Below are positions 7,995 through 15,473 of a stretch of DNA of 64,000 nt, in pieces. Location: NCBI RefSeq assembly GCF_025532145.1, contig NZ_ARXS01000019.1, forward strand, positions 17,492 to 81,491. Direction: 5' to 3'. The position numbers and the translations under genes were made by a program. Positions within the stretch are counted from its first letter, which is position 1. Every line of letters starts with the position of its first letter. The notes beneath the pieces are model-generated. The model was not told where the DNA came from. It saw only the letters and a list, made by a program, of their open reading frames with translations, and ran no database searches. The stretch comes from Alloalcanivorax balearicus MACL04 (GTDB lineage Bacteria > Pseudomonadota > Gammaproteobacteria > Pseudomonadales > Alcanivoracaceae).

Positions 7995-9728
7995 TCAGGC
8001 GTTGGCGGCTTGTTTCACGCGCAACTGGTTGTAGGCGTCCTTGTCTTCGCCGAGTGAAACGATGTACGGGGCGATCGGACGGGTTCCGCTGGCCATCGCG
8101 CCGGACTCGTCCTTGTACAGACGGCTGTGACAGAACCACTGCTGTTCGTCGGTTTCGGGAAAGTCCACGCGATAGTGGTACAGGCCCCAGCGCGACTCGG
8201 TGCGGTAGAGTGAGGCGCGGGCGGCCATCTCGGCGCAATCGACGATGGAGTGCACTTCCATGGCGCGCATCAGCTCGTGGGCGTCGCCGGCCTTGAGCAA
8301 TGGCAGGTCGGCACGGACCGAGAGAATTCGTTCCAGACCGATCTCCATGCGGCGGCTGACCTTCGGCGGTTGCAGGTAGTCGTTGACCAGACGCCGTACT
8401 TTGTACTCCATCTGTTCCGGAGGGATACCGTCGGCCCGCTCCAACGGCGCGCGAAGGCGGATCAGCTCCTTCTCGATCAGCGTTTTGTCCAGTTCAAATT
8501 CGCTACGCTGTTGCGCGAAGTCCGCGGCGCTTTCGCCGCAGATCTGGCCATACACAAAAGCGCCCAGCATGTAGTTGTGCGGTACCGAGGCCATGTCGCC
8601 AGCGGCGTACAGCCCTGGCACGGTGGTGGCACCGGTCTCGTCCACCCAGACGCCAGAGGCGGAGTGGCCGCTGCAGAAGCCGATCTCGGAAATGTGCATC
8701 TCGACCATGCGTTTGCGGTAGTTGACCTGACGGCCGTCATGGAAGCGGCCGCGGCTGGGTCGCTCATTGGTGTGCAGAACCGTTTCGATTTCCTGAATGG
8801 TTTCCTCGGCGAGGTGATCCAGTTTCAGAAACACCGGTCCCTTGCCGGATTCCAGTTCCTTGAAGAACTCCAGCATCATCTGCCCGGACCAGTAGTCGCA
8901 TTCGATGAAACGTTCACCGAAGGCATTGGAAGTGAAACCGCCGAGCGGTCCGGTGACATAGGCGCAGGCCGGCCCGTTATAGTCCTTCAGCAACGGGTTG
9001 ACCTGATAGCATTCGAGATTGGCCAGGTCGGCGCCGGCGTGATAGGCCATGGCGTGGCCGTCGCCGGAGTTGGCCGGGTTTTCATAGGTGCCGAACAGGT
9101 AGCCGGAATGCGGCAACCCGATGCGACCGGCCGCGCCGGTGGCCATCACCACCGCCTTGGCACGGATGATGATGGGCTCGGCGGTGCGGGTGTTGATGCC
9201 GATCATGCCGGAAACATTGCCCGCGGTGTCCTTGAGCAGCCGGGTGGCCTGGTAGCGGTTTTCCACTTTGACCCGGTGGCGGCGCAAGCGCCGGTAGAGA
9301 ATTTTCTTGACGTTGTGGCCTTCCGGCATTGGCAGGACATAGGTGCCGAGGTGATGCACCTTTTTCATGTCGTAGTCACCGGTTTCGTCTTTCTGAAAAT
9401 GAACGCCCCAGGAATCCAGCTTTTCGATCATCGGGTAGGACCGCTGGGCATACGCCATCAGCGCCGGCTGGTGGACGATGCCGTCGTTGGCGATGGTGAT
9501 CTCCCGGACATACTGCTCCGGAGTGGCGTGACCGGGGACTATGGCGTTGTTCAAACCGTCCATGCCCATGGAGATGGCACCGGAGCGTTTGACGTTGGCT
9601 TTCTCCAGCAAGGTCACGTCGAGGTCCGGGTAACGTTCCTTGACCGTCACCGCGGCCATCGGACCGGCGGTGCCGCCGCCGATCACCAGCACATCGGTAT
9701 CGATGATGGCTACGTCGTCGAAGTTCAT
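7995..9728 (-). CDS. AprA-like FAD flavoprotein (fumarate reductase/adenylylsulfate reductase family)
   Basis: A 577-residue flavoprotein of the succinate dehydrogenase/fumarate reductase family. The FAD motif GGGTAG is at residues 17-22, RSGAISMGMDGLN at about 48-59 resembles the substrate-side loop of AprA, and GLYAAGDMA is the C-terminal FAD loop. There is no signal peptide. The pairing with an AprB-like ferredoxin supports the AprA branch, but no sulfate adenylyltransferase or membrane partner is nearby, so APS as substrate is unsupported. AGGAGG precedes the ATG. The substrate is probably what the linked ABC importer brings in. Confidence 0.82.
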   Translation of the reverse strand: MNFDDVAIIDTDVLVIGGGTAGPMAAVTVKERYPDLDVTLLEKANVKRSGAISMGMDGLNNAIVPGHATPEQYVREITIANDGIVHQPALMAYAQRSYPMIEKLDSWGVHFQKDETGDYDMKKVHHLGTYVLPMPEGHNVKKILYRRLRRHRVKVENRYQATRLLKDTAGNVSGMIGINTRTAEPIIIRAKAVVMATGAAGRIGLPHSGYLFGTYENPANSGDGHAMAYHAGADLANLECYQVNPLLKDYNGPACAYVTGPLGGFTSNAFGERFIECDYWSGQMMLEFFKELESGKGPVFLKLDHLAEETIQEIETVLHTNERPSRGRFHDGRQVNYRKRMVEMHISEIGFCSGHSASGVWVDETGATTVPGLYAAGDMASVPHNYMLGAFVYGQICGESAADFAQQRSEFELDKTLIEKELIRLRAPLERADGIPPEQMEYKVRRLVNDYLQPPKVSRRMEIGLERILSVRADLPLLKAGDAHELMRAMEVHSIVDCAEMAARASLYRTESRWGLYHYRVDFPETDEQQWFCHSRLYKDESGAMASGTRPIAPYIVSLGEDKDAYNQLRVKQAANA

Positions 9729-9736
9729 GTTTCCTC

Positions 9737-10483
9737 CTATTTCCGATCCACACGGAAGTGATATTTGAAAGAGTCGCCACGGAAGCTCAGATATTCGAAG
9801 TCGATGGGGCGTCCCCGGCGGTCATGGGTAAGGCGTTCCACCCGCAGTACCGGTTCGCCGGGTTGCAGGTTCAGATGAGTGCGGGTGTCCTGATCGGAGA
9901 GCGCCGCTTCGATGCGGATGCTTGCTTCACCCAGGGGGATGGCAAAGAGGTTTTCCAACATTGGAAAAATGTCGCCGCTCAGATCCATGCCGAACAGGCG
10001 TCGGCCAATATCCAGCGGGAAGTAGCTGCGCTCCAGGGATAACGCCTCACGGTTGAGGAAACGTACCCGGGTCACTTCCACGACATCGTCGCCGCCGCCG
10101 AGCCGCAACGCGGCAACCACCGCCTTTGGTGCCTTCAACTGCTGGATGCTGATCAAACGGGCGGAGGCTTCGTATCCTTGCGCGGCCATGGCTTCACCAA
10201 AGCCCTGCAGGTGCTCCACGCTCTGCACCGCCTTGGGTTTGCTGACGAAGGTGCCTTTGCCCTGGGCGCTGAATACCAGGCCCTCGTTATGCAGATCGCG
10301 CAACGCCTGTCGAATAGTGATGCGACTGACGCCGAAGGCGCCCATCAACTCGCTTTCCGATGGCAGTTTCTCGTGGGGGCGATAGTCGCCTTCGAGAATG
10401 CGGCGCCGAAGCTGATCTTTGATCTGTAAGTACAGCGGTTGCGGCGACCGGTTCGATAGCGGCCGGGTCAGGGTTTTGCTCAC
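9737..10483 (-). CDS. GntR family regulator with UTRA domain (HutC subfamily)
   Basis: A 248-residue regulator: winged helix at about residues 15-80 (ESELMGAFGVSRITIRQALRDL, FVSKP) and a UTRA ligand-binding domain at about 95-240. The start is GTG with AGAGGA upstream. It lies in the middle of the cluster, between the ABC importer genes and the flavoprotein, with eight bases to the latter. The CTTGT-N4-ACAAG repeats in the three larger gaps of the cluster are its probable operators, one of them 12 bases before its own start. The inducer is likely the imported compound or a product of it. Confidence 0.9.
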   Translation of the reverse strand: MSKTLTRPLSNRSPQPLYLQIKDQLRRRILEGDYRPHEKLPSESELMGAFGVSRITIRQALRDLHNEGLVFSAQGKGTFVSKPKAVQSVEHLQGFGEAMAAQGYEASARLISIQQLKAPKAVVAALRLGGGDDVVEVTRVRFLNREALSLERSYFPLDIGRRLFGMDLSGDIFPMLENLFAIPLGEASIRIEAALSDQDTRTHLNLQPGEPVLRVERLTHDRRGRPIDFEYLSFRGDSFKYHFRVDRK

Positions 10484-10494
10484 GGTACCGTCCT

Positions 10495-10508
10495 CTTGTT
10501 ATGACAGG
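10495..10508 (-). promoter_or_regulatory. Candidate GntR operator before the regulator gene
   Basis: CTTGT-TATG-ACAGG, one mismatch from the dyad CTTGT-N4-ACAAG found at 6399-6412 and 13814-13827. It lies in the 69-base gap between the ATPase gene and gntR, overlapping the gntR leader, so autoregulation is likely. Confidence 0.5.
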
Positions 10509-10552
10509 TCATGGCATTCATGGGCGTAAACGGGGGCGGCATGAAAACCATC

Positions 10553-11422
10553 TCAGCCAGCCTGTCCGTTCTGTTGTTCGAACGCGCGCAGGGTTTCACG
10601 GCGGATCAGATCCAGGCACTCACGCTTCAGTGCCATGAATTCGGGCCGGGTCAACAGGTCCTGAATGCGTGGACGTGGCAGATCCACGGAAATGTCAGCG
10701 ATGATGCGGCCAGGGCTGGCACTCATGATCAGAATGCGGTCGGACAGAAACACGGCTTCGTCGATGTCATGGGTGACGAACAAAACGGTGTTGCCGAACT
10801 CGCTCCAGATATCCAGCAGGCTCTCCTGCATCATGGTGCGGGTCTGGGCGTCAAGAGCGCCGAACGGCTCATCCATCAGCAACACGCTGGGGTAGTTGGC
10901 GAGCGCGCGGGCAATCCCCACACGTTGCTGCATGCCGCCGGACAAGGTGGCAGGAAAGGCATTGGCGTGGGCGGACAAGCCGACCAGGCCTAAAAAGGTA
11001 CGCGCCAGACTCATCGCCTCGTTGCGGCCAAGCCCTGACATCAAAGGGCCGAAAGCCACGTTGTCGCGCACGGTTTTCCAAGGAAAAAGGGAATGCTGCT
11101 GGAACACCATGCCGCGATCCGGCCCAGGGGCCGTGACCGGAGCGCCGTCCACCAGAAGTTCGCCCCGGGTGGGGGTGACGAATCCGGCTACCGCATTCAG
11201 TAACGTGGACTTGCCGCAGCCGGAGGGGCCGAGCAGGCAGACAAACTCACCGGGTCGGATATCCACCTGAGCGCGGTGTACCGCGGTAGCCCAATCGCCA
11301 CTGCGTTCGAACTCCACCGAGACGTCGCGAATCTCGATATGGCCGCGTTCTCCGCCGGGAGTTTTTGCGCTGCGTTCCGGTGGTTGAGGCAGCCTCTGGA
11401 TCATATCGATGGCGGACGTCAT
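10553..11422 (-). CDS. ABC transporter ATP-binding protein, NitT/TauT family
   Basis: ATPase of an importer for an anionic small molecule, 289 residues. Walker A GPSGCGKST at 65-73, signature LSGGMQQRVGIARAL, Walker [13 protein letters not shown] and the H-loop VTHDIDEAVFLSD all match SsuB/TauB/NrtD proteins. The ATG at 11422 has AGGAGA five bases upstream. An alternative ATG at 11491 overlaps the permease stop in an ATGA and would add 23 unconserved residues. It works with the permease at 11488-12381 and the binding protein at 12406-13788. Confidence 0.92.
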   Translation of the reverse strand: MTSAIDMIQRLPQPPERSAKTPGGERGHIEIRDVSVEFERSGDWATAVHRAQVDIRPGEFVCLLGPSGCGKSTLLNAVAGFVTPTRGELLVDGAPVTAPGPDRGMVFQQHSLFPWKTVRDNVAFGPLMSGLGRNEAMSLARTFLGLVGLSAHANAFPATLSGGMQQRVGIARALANYPSVLLMDEPFGALDAQTRTMMQESLLDIWSEFGNTVLFVTHDIDEAVFLSDRILIMSASPGRIIADISVDLPRPRIQDLLTRPEFMALKRECLDLIRRETLRAFEQQNGQAG

Positions 11423-11487
11423 GGTGTTCTCCTGGGAACGGGTCTGCTCTTGTAAGGCGCTTTCCGGGGTCGATTTGGTGGCTGGTC

Positions 11488-12381
11488 TCATCGATCGTTC
11501 TCCCCTACCTGCCAGCGCAGCAGCGGCCGGCAAAGCAACTTGATCAGGAGTGTGCAGAGCGTGCCGAGACCGCCGATCATCAACATGCCGATGATGATTT
11601 GCGGGTACTGGATCAGGGTGTAAGCGGACCAGGTGAAGTAACCGATGCCGTACTGGCCGCTGATGATTTCGCCGGCCAGCAGGGAGAACCAGGCGACGCC
11701 CATGCCAATGGCGAGACCGGCGACAATACTCGGCAGTGCGCCGGGCAGCACCACATGCCGGAGGATAGCGGCGTTGCTGGCACCGAGACTGCGTGCCGCC
11801 CGTACCAGCACTTTCGGCGTCTGCTCGACGCCGTGCACGGTGTTGATGACGATTGGAAACAGAGCGCCCAGAAAGGTAATGAAGATAATGCTGGATTCTT
11901 CGCTGGGCATCATCAGGATGGCTAATGGAATCCAGGCCACCGCCGGTATCGGTCTGAGCAATTCGATATAAGGGGTGATGATGTCTTCGGCGAGACGCGA
12001 GCGTCCCATCAGAATGCCCAGCCCGACACCGAGCACCACGGCCACCACATAAGCGACGGCGATACGTCGCAAACTGTGCAGAATGTGCAGGTAGAAATCG
12101 GCGCTGGACAGCGCTTCGATCAGCGCCTGGCCCACCACCAGCGGACCGGGTACATTCTCGAAGTTGATGAATAGATTGAAGCCCCTGCTGGACGCCCAGT
12201 GCCATACCAGAAGAGCGGCCAGAAGGGCCAGGACTCGAACCAGATAACGGCGCACGGTTTCCGGCAAACGCACCGGCGCCTGGCGTGCCATGGTGGCGAC
12301 GGTGTCGGCGGCTGGGGTATCGACCTGGTCGATCACCGGGCTGCCGGCCTCGCCGCCGATGTCGCTATTGTTCAAACTCAT
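11488..12381 (-). CDS. ABC transporter permease, NitT/TauT family
   Basis: Inner-membrane permease of 297 residues with a polar N-terminus of about 45 residues and about six transmembrane segments. The EAA loop is at ARSLGASNAAILRHVVLPGALPSI, typical of the SsuC/TauC/NrtB group. A strong GGAGGAGC site precedes the ATG. It shares an operon with the binding protein (24 bases upstream) and the ATPase. Confidence 0.9.
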   Translation of the reverse strand: MSLNNSDIGGEAGSPVIDQVDTPAADTVATMARQAPVRLPETVRRYLVRVLALLAALLVWHWASSRGFNLFINFENVPGPLVVGQALIEALSSADFYLHILHSLRRIAVAYVVAVVLGVGLGILMGRSRLAEDIITPYIELLRPIPAVAWIPLAILMMPSEESSIIFITFLGALFPIVINTVHGVEQTPKVLVRAARSLGASNAAILRHVVLPGALPSIVAGLAIGMGVAWFSLLAGEIISGQYGIGYFTWSAYTLIQYPQIIIGMLMIGGLGTLCTLLIKLLCRPLLRWQVGENDR

Positions 12382-12405
12382 TATGCGCTCCTCCCTGACT
12401 CGCGA

Positions 12406-13788
12406 TCACCGTTCGGCCAGCGCGTTGTCATTGGGGCTTTGGAGAATTTGCCGGTAGCTGAAAACTCTGCCGTCGGTGGCGAAGGCTTCGGCCTCCGGGC
12501 GACGCATGAACGCGGCCAGTTGCTCGCCGTTGCGGGCATAGAAGGCGCTTTTGCCAAACAGCTTCAGACCACTGTTCTTGTCGTAGACGTAGGTGGCGTT
12601 GATATCGGCGCCGGTCTCATCCGCCCGCCGTTCGGCGACCAGCATGGCATCGATGGAGGGGTAGCCTTTGATGCCGTTGTCGGCGTACCAGATTTCCGCC
12701 GGCTGCAATGCTGGATTATCCGGAATCGGGGTGACCATGGTGGCGATCGCCTCGTCGTAGTCGAGGCCGGCGGCGGCGTAGGCGCTACGCAGGTAGCTGT
12801 CGTCCACCCAGGCGTCGAAGTTGAGATCCGGAACCTGTTTCTCGTTTTGCAGAAGCTCATGGTCGTACTTCATGGCCGCCACCCAGTCCGGTTTGACACT
12901 GGCGTCCATGGTGGTGATGCCACCGTCACTGAAGTACAGATAAAGCACTTCTTTTTCCACACCAGTCCACTTGGAGACCTGTTCGGCGGCACGTACTGGA
13001 TCGTCCCGGATCCATTGTTGCGCTTCGAGCGTGGCTTCCAGAACCGCCTGCACTACCTCGGGATAGTTCCGGGCGTAGGATTCGCGCACCACGATGCCGT
13101 GGAAGGTGGGGATGCCGGCCTGGCGACCGTCGTAAATTTTTCGGCCGGTACCGCGGAATTCCATGATCTCGGACCAGGGGCAGAAATCGGCATGGGCGTC
13201 GATTTTACCGGCGGCAATATTGGCGGCGCCCACCGGCGGTGACTGATTGACGATGGTGACCTCGTCGATCAGCCCTTCGTCCCGCAGTGCCTTCAGGGTC
13301 ATGCCCCAGGCCGCGCTGCCCACCGGGGTGGAAATGGCCTTGCCGGCAAGGTCGGAGAGGGATTGGGCGGGGGAGTCCACCGGTACCACGATGCCATTAC
13401 CGGTGCCTTCCTTGTTATAGCCGGTGATGGCGATGAAGCGGGTTTCGGCGCGGCCGCCTTCCTGGAACTTGGCGCCATTGACGATCAACGGGTAATCGCC
13501 CATGACACCGAAGTCCAGTTTCCCGGCCAGCATCTGGTTGGTGATCGGTGGCCCGGAGTCGTAGTCCTTGAACACAATATCGTAGTCCGCGTCCTGGTAC
13601 TTACCGGTCCTGGGTAAGTATTTTTCAATCAGATCCAGTTTTTCCAGAACAACACCGCCCGACACGGTGTTGGTCACCATGCTTTGGTGGCCAATGCCAA
13701 TGCGAATGCTTTCCGCGAGTACCGGTGTCGAAGCGAGCCCGATGAAAATGCTCAAGCAGGCCGCGACGCCGTAGCGTTTGTGATTCAT
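12406..13788 (-). CDS. ABC transporter substrate-binding protein, NitT/TauT type
   Basis: Periplasmic binding protein of 460 residues with a Sec signal peptide of about 25 residues ending STPVLA. The type II fold shows the NMT1/TauA-like features LDFGVMGDYPL and AGKAISTPVGSAAWG. It is much longer than TauA or SsuA (about 320) and nearer NrtA in size, so the ligand cannot be inferred. The ATG at 13788 has GAGG upstream and places the signal peptide correctly; an in-frame ATG at 13803 is less likely. It is the first gene of the cluster, behind the operator at 13814-13827. Confidence 0.88.
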   Translation of the reverse strand: MNHKRYGVAACLSIFIGLASTPVLAESIRIGIGHQSMVTNTVSGGVVLEKLDLIEKYLPRTGKYQDADYDIVFKDYDSGPPITNQMLAGKLDFGVMGDYPLIVNGAKFQEGGRAETRFIAITGYNKEGTGNGIVVPVDSPAQSLSDLAGKAISTPVGSAAWGMTLKALRDEGLIDEVTIVNQSPPVGAANIAAGKIDAHADFCPWSEIMEFRGTGRKIYDGRQAGIPTFHGIVVRESYARNYPEVVQAVLEATLEAQQWIRDDPVRAAEQVSKWTGVEKEVLYLYFSDGGITTMDASVKPDWVAAMKYDHELLQNEKQVPDLNFDAWVDDSYLRSAYAAAGLDYDEAIATMVTPIPDNPALQPAEIWYADNGIKGYPSIDAMLVAERRADETGADINATYVYDKNSGLKLFGKSAFYARNGEQLAAFMRRPEAEAFATDGRVFSYRQILQSPNDNALAER

Positions 13789-13813
13789 GTCCGGTTTCCT
13801 CATTGAGAGTTCA

Positions 13814-13827
13814 CTTGTACTAACAAG
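13814..13827 (-). promoter_or_regulatory. Candidate GntR operator before the importer operon
   Basis: CTTGT-ACTA-ACAAG is a perfect inverted repeat with a four-base spacer, 26 bases upstream of the binding-protein start and downstream of either predicted promoter. That position suits repression. The same dyad occurs at 6399-6412 and, imperfectly, at 10495-10508. Confidence 0.6.
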
Positions 13828-13848
13828 ACATCACCACTGCTTATAAAA

Positions 13849-13865
13849 CGCATTAGACGTGCCAG
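13849..13865 (-). promoter_or_regulatory. Sigma-54-like promoter
   Basis: Read on the minus strand, CTGGCACG-TCTA-ATGCG keeps the GG-N10-GC spacing of RpoN promoters and matches the -24 block fully and the -12 block partly (ATGCG for TTGCA). It faces the importer operon. A sigma-70 style TATAAG at 13840-13845 without a good -35 is an alternative. No enhancer-binding activator is encoded nearby. Confidence 0.35.
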
Positions 13866-14254
13866 TTTTCGAAGGCCTGTTCGTATCCGTATGTTTTATA
13901 AGGGCAATTTTCTTGTTTGGTGTTTGCGACAGAATCCGGGCGCAAGGTGCACTTGCCCCTTGCTGGGGCAGATGCACAGTGATGACGCCAGTTTTCGGGA
14001 CAAGGCGAGGCGTAACGGTACGACAACTAGAACAAGTTGCTGGCCGCGGCGTGATTCCCGTCGGAGATGTCGGGCCGCCCGCGGACGGGTAGGCGGTATC
14101 GTCGAGGTGGACGATGCGGAACAGGGTATGAAAGAGCGAAGGAACAGATCAAAGAATGTTTTTTAATATGGATATCCGTCTTTTCTGTCCACGGCACACC
14201 TCGCGGCATGGAAATTGCTGCCTTAAAAGGTATGACCGGTCAGGAGAGCCTCCC

Positions 14255-15346
14255 ATGACAACCCTGGATACCACGCACTTACGCCATCTTCTGCGCCATT
14301 GGAAAGAACCAATGCAGGGCCAGGATCTAATCAGCAGCAAAGCGCTCAGAAACATATCGGTGGACGGTGGCATCGCGACTTTGAAAGTGTCCCTGGGATT
14401 CCCGGCGGACAATTATAAAGAAGAAAGCGCGGCGGGCCTGATCGACTATCTGCGTGTTCATGCCAATGCAATGCGGATGGCCGTGGATATGGAGTGGCAG
14501 GTGCGCCCACATCGTGTCCAGGGTGGTATGGAGCCGTTGCCGGAAGTGCGCAACATTATCGCGGTGGCGTCGGGCAAGGGCGGTGTCGGAAAATCCACCA
14601 CCACCGCCAATCTGGCGCTGGCCTTGCAGGCGGAAGGCGCGCGGGTGGGCATTCTCGATGCGGACATTTACGGTCCCAGCCAGCCGCGCATGATGGGCGT
14701 TGATGAGCGGCCGCAAAGCGATGATGGCAAACGGATGACACCGCTGATCGGCCACGGTGTGCAGATCATGTCGGCGGGCTTCATGGTGGAAGAGGATTCG
14801 CCGGTGATCTGGCGTGGCTCCATGGTGACCCGGGCACTGACGCAGTTGCTCAAGAATACTCGTTGGCGGGATCTCGATTATCTGCTGGTGGACCTGCCGC
14901 CGGGTACCGGCGACGTGCAACTGACACTGGCCCAGCAGATTCCGGTGGCCGGCGCGGTGGTGGTGACGACGCCCCAGGACATTGCCCTGCTGGACGCGCG
15001 CAAAGCGTTGCGTATGTTCGAGAAGGTGGACATTCCGGTGCTTGGCGTGATCGAGAACATGAGTACTCATGTGTGCAGCCACTGCGGACATCAGGAAGCG
15101 ATTTTCGGCAGCGGCGGTGGTGGCCGCATGGCGGAGGATTACCAGGTGCCGTTGCTCGGCCAACTGCCGCTGGATGTGGGTATTCGTACCCAGGCCGATG
15201 CCGGGCTGCCATCGGTGCTGGCACAACCGGATGGCGCGGTGGCACGGCAATATCGAAACGTGGCCCTGGCCATGGCCGGCCGATTGGCCTGCCGGCAGCT
15301 GGACCACAAAGCCCGCTTCCCGCGCATCGTGGTGGAGAATCGTTAG
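14255..15346 (+). CDS. apbC: Mrp/ApbC family Fe-S cluster carrier ATPase
   Basis: Scaffold or carrier that delivers [4Fe-4S] clusters to apo-proteins, cytosolic, 363 residues. An N-terminal MIP18/DUF59 domain (about residues 8-85) precedes the deviant Walker A SGKGGVGKST at 106-115, DADIYGPSQP and the cluster-binding CSHC at 274-277. The ATG at 14255 has AGGAGA eight bases before it. It diverges from the Fe-S-rich cluster at 5151-13788. Unlike HCF101 it has no C-terminal DUF971 domain; a free DUF971 protein is encoded in the cluster. Confidence 0.93.
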   Translation: MTTLDTTHLRHLLRHWKEPMQGQDLISSKALRNISVDGGIATLKVSLGFPADNYKEESAAGLIDYLRVHANAMRMAVDMEWQVRPHRVQGGMEPLPEVRNIIAVASGKGGVGKSTTTANLALALQAEGARVGILDADIYGPSQPRMMGVDERPQSDDGKRMTPLIGHGVQIMSAGFMVEEDSPVIWRGSMVTRALTQLLKNTRWRDLDYLLVDLPPGTGDVQLTLAQQIPVAGAVVVTTPQDIALLDARKALRMFEKVDIPVLGVIENMSTHVCSHCGHQEAIFGSGGGGRMAEDYQVPLLGQLPLDVGIRTQADAGLPSVLAQPDGAVARQYRNVALAMAGRLACRQLDHKARFPRIVVENR

Positions 15347-15390
15347 GGAATGGATCGCTTACAGGCAATACGCAGGCATGCACACGGCCA

Positions 15391-15455
15391 TTCGCTGCCA
15401 GGGCAGCTCCCACAGGGGACTACGAAGCGGCTGTGGGAGCTGCCCTGGCAGCGAA
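15391..15455. repeat. REP palindrome between convergent genes
   Basis: Perfect 25-base arms (TTCGCTGCCAGGG... and its complement at 15431-15455) around a 15-base loop. Related palindromes lie at 47473-47540 and 50757-50825. It separates mrp from the convergent MFS gene and could act as a bidirectional terminator, although no T-tract follows. Confidence 0.85.
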
Positions 15456-15473
15456 TACCTGCGTGCTCGTCGT

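Larger units (their letters stand above)
13789..14254. other. Divergent intergenic region between the importer cluster and mrp
   Basis: About 470 bases with no credible gene. It contains the candidate GntR operator (13814-13827), a sigma-54-like element facing the importer (13849-13865), a TATAAG box on the minus strand at 13840-13845, a hairpin at 13947-13977, a short inverted repeat CAACT-N6-AGTTG at 14024-14039 whose right half resembles half of the cluster operator, and the mrp leader. Confidence 0.6.

Noticed and set aside
7742..9728. True adenylylsulfate reductase (aprBA) of sulfate reducers or sulfur oxidisers
   Set aside because: No sat, qmo, aprM or dsr genes nearby, the ferredoxin lacks the AprB tail, and the locus is linked to an organic-anion type importer; kept only as a family relationship.
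8250..9761. 503-codon plus-strand open frame opposite the AprA-like gene
   Set aside because: Antisense shadow in high-GC DNA; the minus-strand frame has clear family motifs, and the plus frame has no recognisable domain and a composition typical of shadows.
11423..12205. N-terminal extension of the ABC ATPase frame
   Set aside because: It overlaps the permease gene in another frame and has no homology; a strong RBS precedes 11422.
13891..14166. 91-codon frame in the importer-mrp gap
   Set aside because: No RBS, no hydrophobic or domain pattern, and it runs through the predicted regulatory region.
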